Shown here piece after piece: positions 4,562 through 5,467 of a stretch of DNA of 5,467 nucleotides. The notes beneath the pieces were generated by a model. It was not told the DNA's origin and ran no database searches. It was given only the letters and a program-made list of their open reading frames with translations. The stretch lies in NCBI GenBank assembly GCA_902802215.1, contig CADCLH010000193.1, positions 1 to 5,467 on the forward strand, given 5' to 3'. The position numbers and the translations under genes are program-made. The stretch is from Oscillospiraceae bacterium. Lineage in GTDB: Bacteria; Bacillota; Clostridia; Oscillospirales; Oscillospiraceae. Positions within the stretch are counted from its first letter, which is position 1; each line of letters opens with the position of its first letter.

Positions 4562-4598
4562 CGAAAAGAGCCCCGACGGCTTGTCGGGGCTCTTTTCG
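4562..4598 (-). terminator. Terminator of the mscS-like gene
   Basis: A perfect 16-bp stem, CGAAAAGAGCCCCGAC with its complement, and a 5-nt loop, starting about 20 nt after the mscS stop. On the minus strand the 3' arm ends CTCTTTTCG, giving the U-run. It is close to symmetric and could also stop plus-strand transcription, with GTTTTCC following on that side. Confidence 0.85.
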
Positions 4599-4618
4599 TT
4601 TTCCGTATGTTCGTGAGC

Positions 4619-5467
4619 TCAGCGCTGGTGCACGTCCACCTGCGGGAAGGGGATCTCCACATCGTACTGGGAGAAGAGGATGCGGATGTCGCGGTTGAAC
4701 TGCCGCCGGGCGCGGAAGACGTTGATCTCCTTGACCGGGATGGCGAAGCGCAGCGTCATGCCGCTCTCGGCCAGCGACTCGATCCCGTAGTACTCGGGCA
4801 CGGAGGCGTAGAGGTCCTGATGGTCCTCGTACATCTGCGGCAGGGCCGCCGCGATCAGCTTCTCCATGCGCGGCAGGTCGGTGTCGTAGGCGACGTCGAC
4901 GTCGCAGATCGCCAGCGACCGCTTGCGCGAGCGGTTCTGGAAGTTGCGGATGTCGGAGTTGTTGACGACCTTGAGGTTGCCGCCCGCGTCCTCGATGGTG
5001 GTGGTGCGCACGCCGATGTTGCGCACGATGCCGCGGAAGTCGTCGAGCACGATGATGTCCCCGATGTTGTACTGGCCCTCGAAGATGATGAACGCGCCGG
5101 TGATGATATCCTCGATCAGGCTCTGCGCGCCGAAGCCGAGGACCAGGCCGACGATCCCGACGCCGGCCAGCACCGCGGTGGTGTTGACGCCGAGGATGCT
5201 CAGGCCCCAGACGACGGCGAGGATCACGGCCAGATAGCGCACCGTGGAGATCAGCAGCTCCGTGACGGTCTGGGCGCGCAGGCCCTTCTTGCCGACGGAG
5301 AGCAGGATGAACTTGATGATCGTGTAGACCAGCCACACCACGCACATGGCCATCAGCAGCGTGATGAGGTGCGCGAACGTGAGCTTCCCGCTTTTCTGGA
5401 TCAGAAAGTAGTTTTTCTCAAGCTCGCCCAGGTGCAGCTTGGCGGTCTCCGAGATGGGCAGCCAGTC
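4619..5467 (-). CDS. mscS: MscS-family mechanosensitive ion channel (partial, N-terminus beyond the right edge)
   Basis: The 282 visible residues are open to the right edge, so the real start lies outside; the ATG at 5353 is inside a membrane helix and is not the start. Membrane segments lie at about visible residues 31-57 and 70-93. The pore helix region follows at about 96-130 with the family pattern AGVGIVGLVLGFGAQSLIED, then GDII at 136-139, which begins the cytoplasmic beta domain. KVVNNSDIRN at 166-175 replaces the more usual IPNS-type motif with VNNS. The rest, to VDVHQR, is the alpha/beta C-terminal cage domain. Known members open under membrane tension to release solutes on osmotic downshift, as heptamers in the cytoplasmic membrane. 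A soluble-looking stretch before the first visible helix (DWLPISETAK onward) suggests a larger protein than E. coli MscS, possibly with additional helices. The gene converges on the ttcA-like gene. The subfamily is not resolved. Confidence 0.88.
   Translation of the reverse strand, partial: DWLPISETAKLHLGELEKNYFLIQKSGKLTFAHLITLLMAMCVVWLVYTIIKFILLSVGKKGLRAQTVTELLISTVRYLAVILAVVWGLSILGVNTTAVLAGVGIVGLVLGFGAQSLIEDIITGAFIIFEGQYNIGDIIVLDDFRGIVRNIGVRTTTIEDAGGNLKVVNNSDIRNFQNRSRKRSLAICDVDVAYDTDLPRMEKLIAAALPQMYEDHQDLYASVPEYYGIESLAESGMTLRFAIPVKEINVFRARRQFNRDIRILFSQYDVEIPFPQVDVHQR

Noticed and set aside
4184..4598. A CRISPR array or tRNA cluster in the hairpin-rich gap
   Set aside because: The palindromes differ in sequence and length, are not regularly spaced direct repeats, and no cloverleaf or T-loop motif (GTTCRA) is seen.
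4378..4662. A 94-codon minus-strand open frame spanning the hairpins and the end of the mscS gene
   Set aside because: It passes through three palindromes and a terminator and overlaps the mscS C-terminus out of frame; it is likely a spurious product of repeated intergenic DNA.

Overview
The window looks like a piece of a high-GC Firmicutes genome, most likely a gut clostridium of the Oscillospiraceae/Ruminococcaceae type. The evidence is strong AGGAGG-type ribosome binding sites, consensus sigma-A promoters in a GC-rich background, a clostridial-style P47K GTPase, a bacterial glycerol-1-phosphate dehydrogenase (AraM), and ribosomal proteins L13 and S9 that read like clostridial versions. The family-level placement is inference from remembered protein style; no search was run.

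Layout. Minus strand, 1-642: the N-terminal 214 residues of a CobW/P47K metal-chaperone GTPase, running off the left edge inside a His-rich stretch, with its own extended -10 promoter. Minus strand, 803-3177: one likely transcription unit, in transcript order rplM (L13), rpsI (S9), a large hairpin, araM, and a GyrI-like remnant, ended by a hairpin at 778-799. It starts from a consensus promoter at 3251-3279 with an inverted repeat at the transcription start. Plus strand, 3373-4218: a divergent promoter, a ttcA-type tRNA thiolase and its terminator. 4176-4618: a gene-free stretch between convergent genes packed with perfect palindromes. Minus strand, 4619-5467: the C-terminal 282 residues of an MscS-type channel, running off the right edge.

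The most notable feature is that three of the four genes in the rplM-to-GyrI unit are broken by clean, frame-disrupting internal deletions, while everything around them is intact. L13 lacks about 9 residues (26 nt), S9 about 18 residues (55 nt), and the GyrI-like gene about two thirds of its length (roughly 400 nt, estimated). On both sides of each junction the protein is well conserved, so the lesions are very recent or are not real. L13 and S9 are core ribosomal proteins, so assembly or consensus error is the leading explanation, and read mapping would settle it. No convincing new multi-gene system is visible. The best candidates for real but unexplained biology are the palindrome cluster at 4184-4598, the inverted repeat at the rplM start, and the repeat pair over the P47K promoter.
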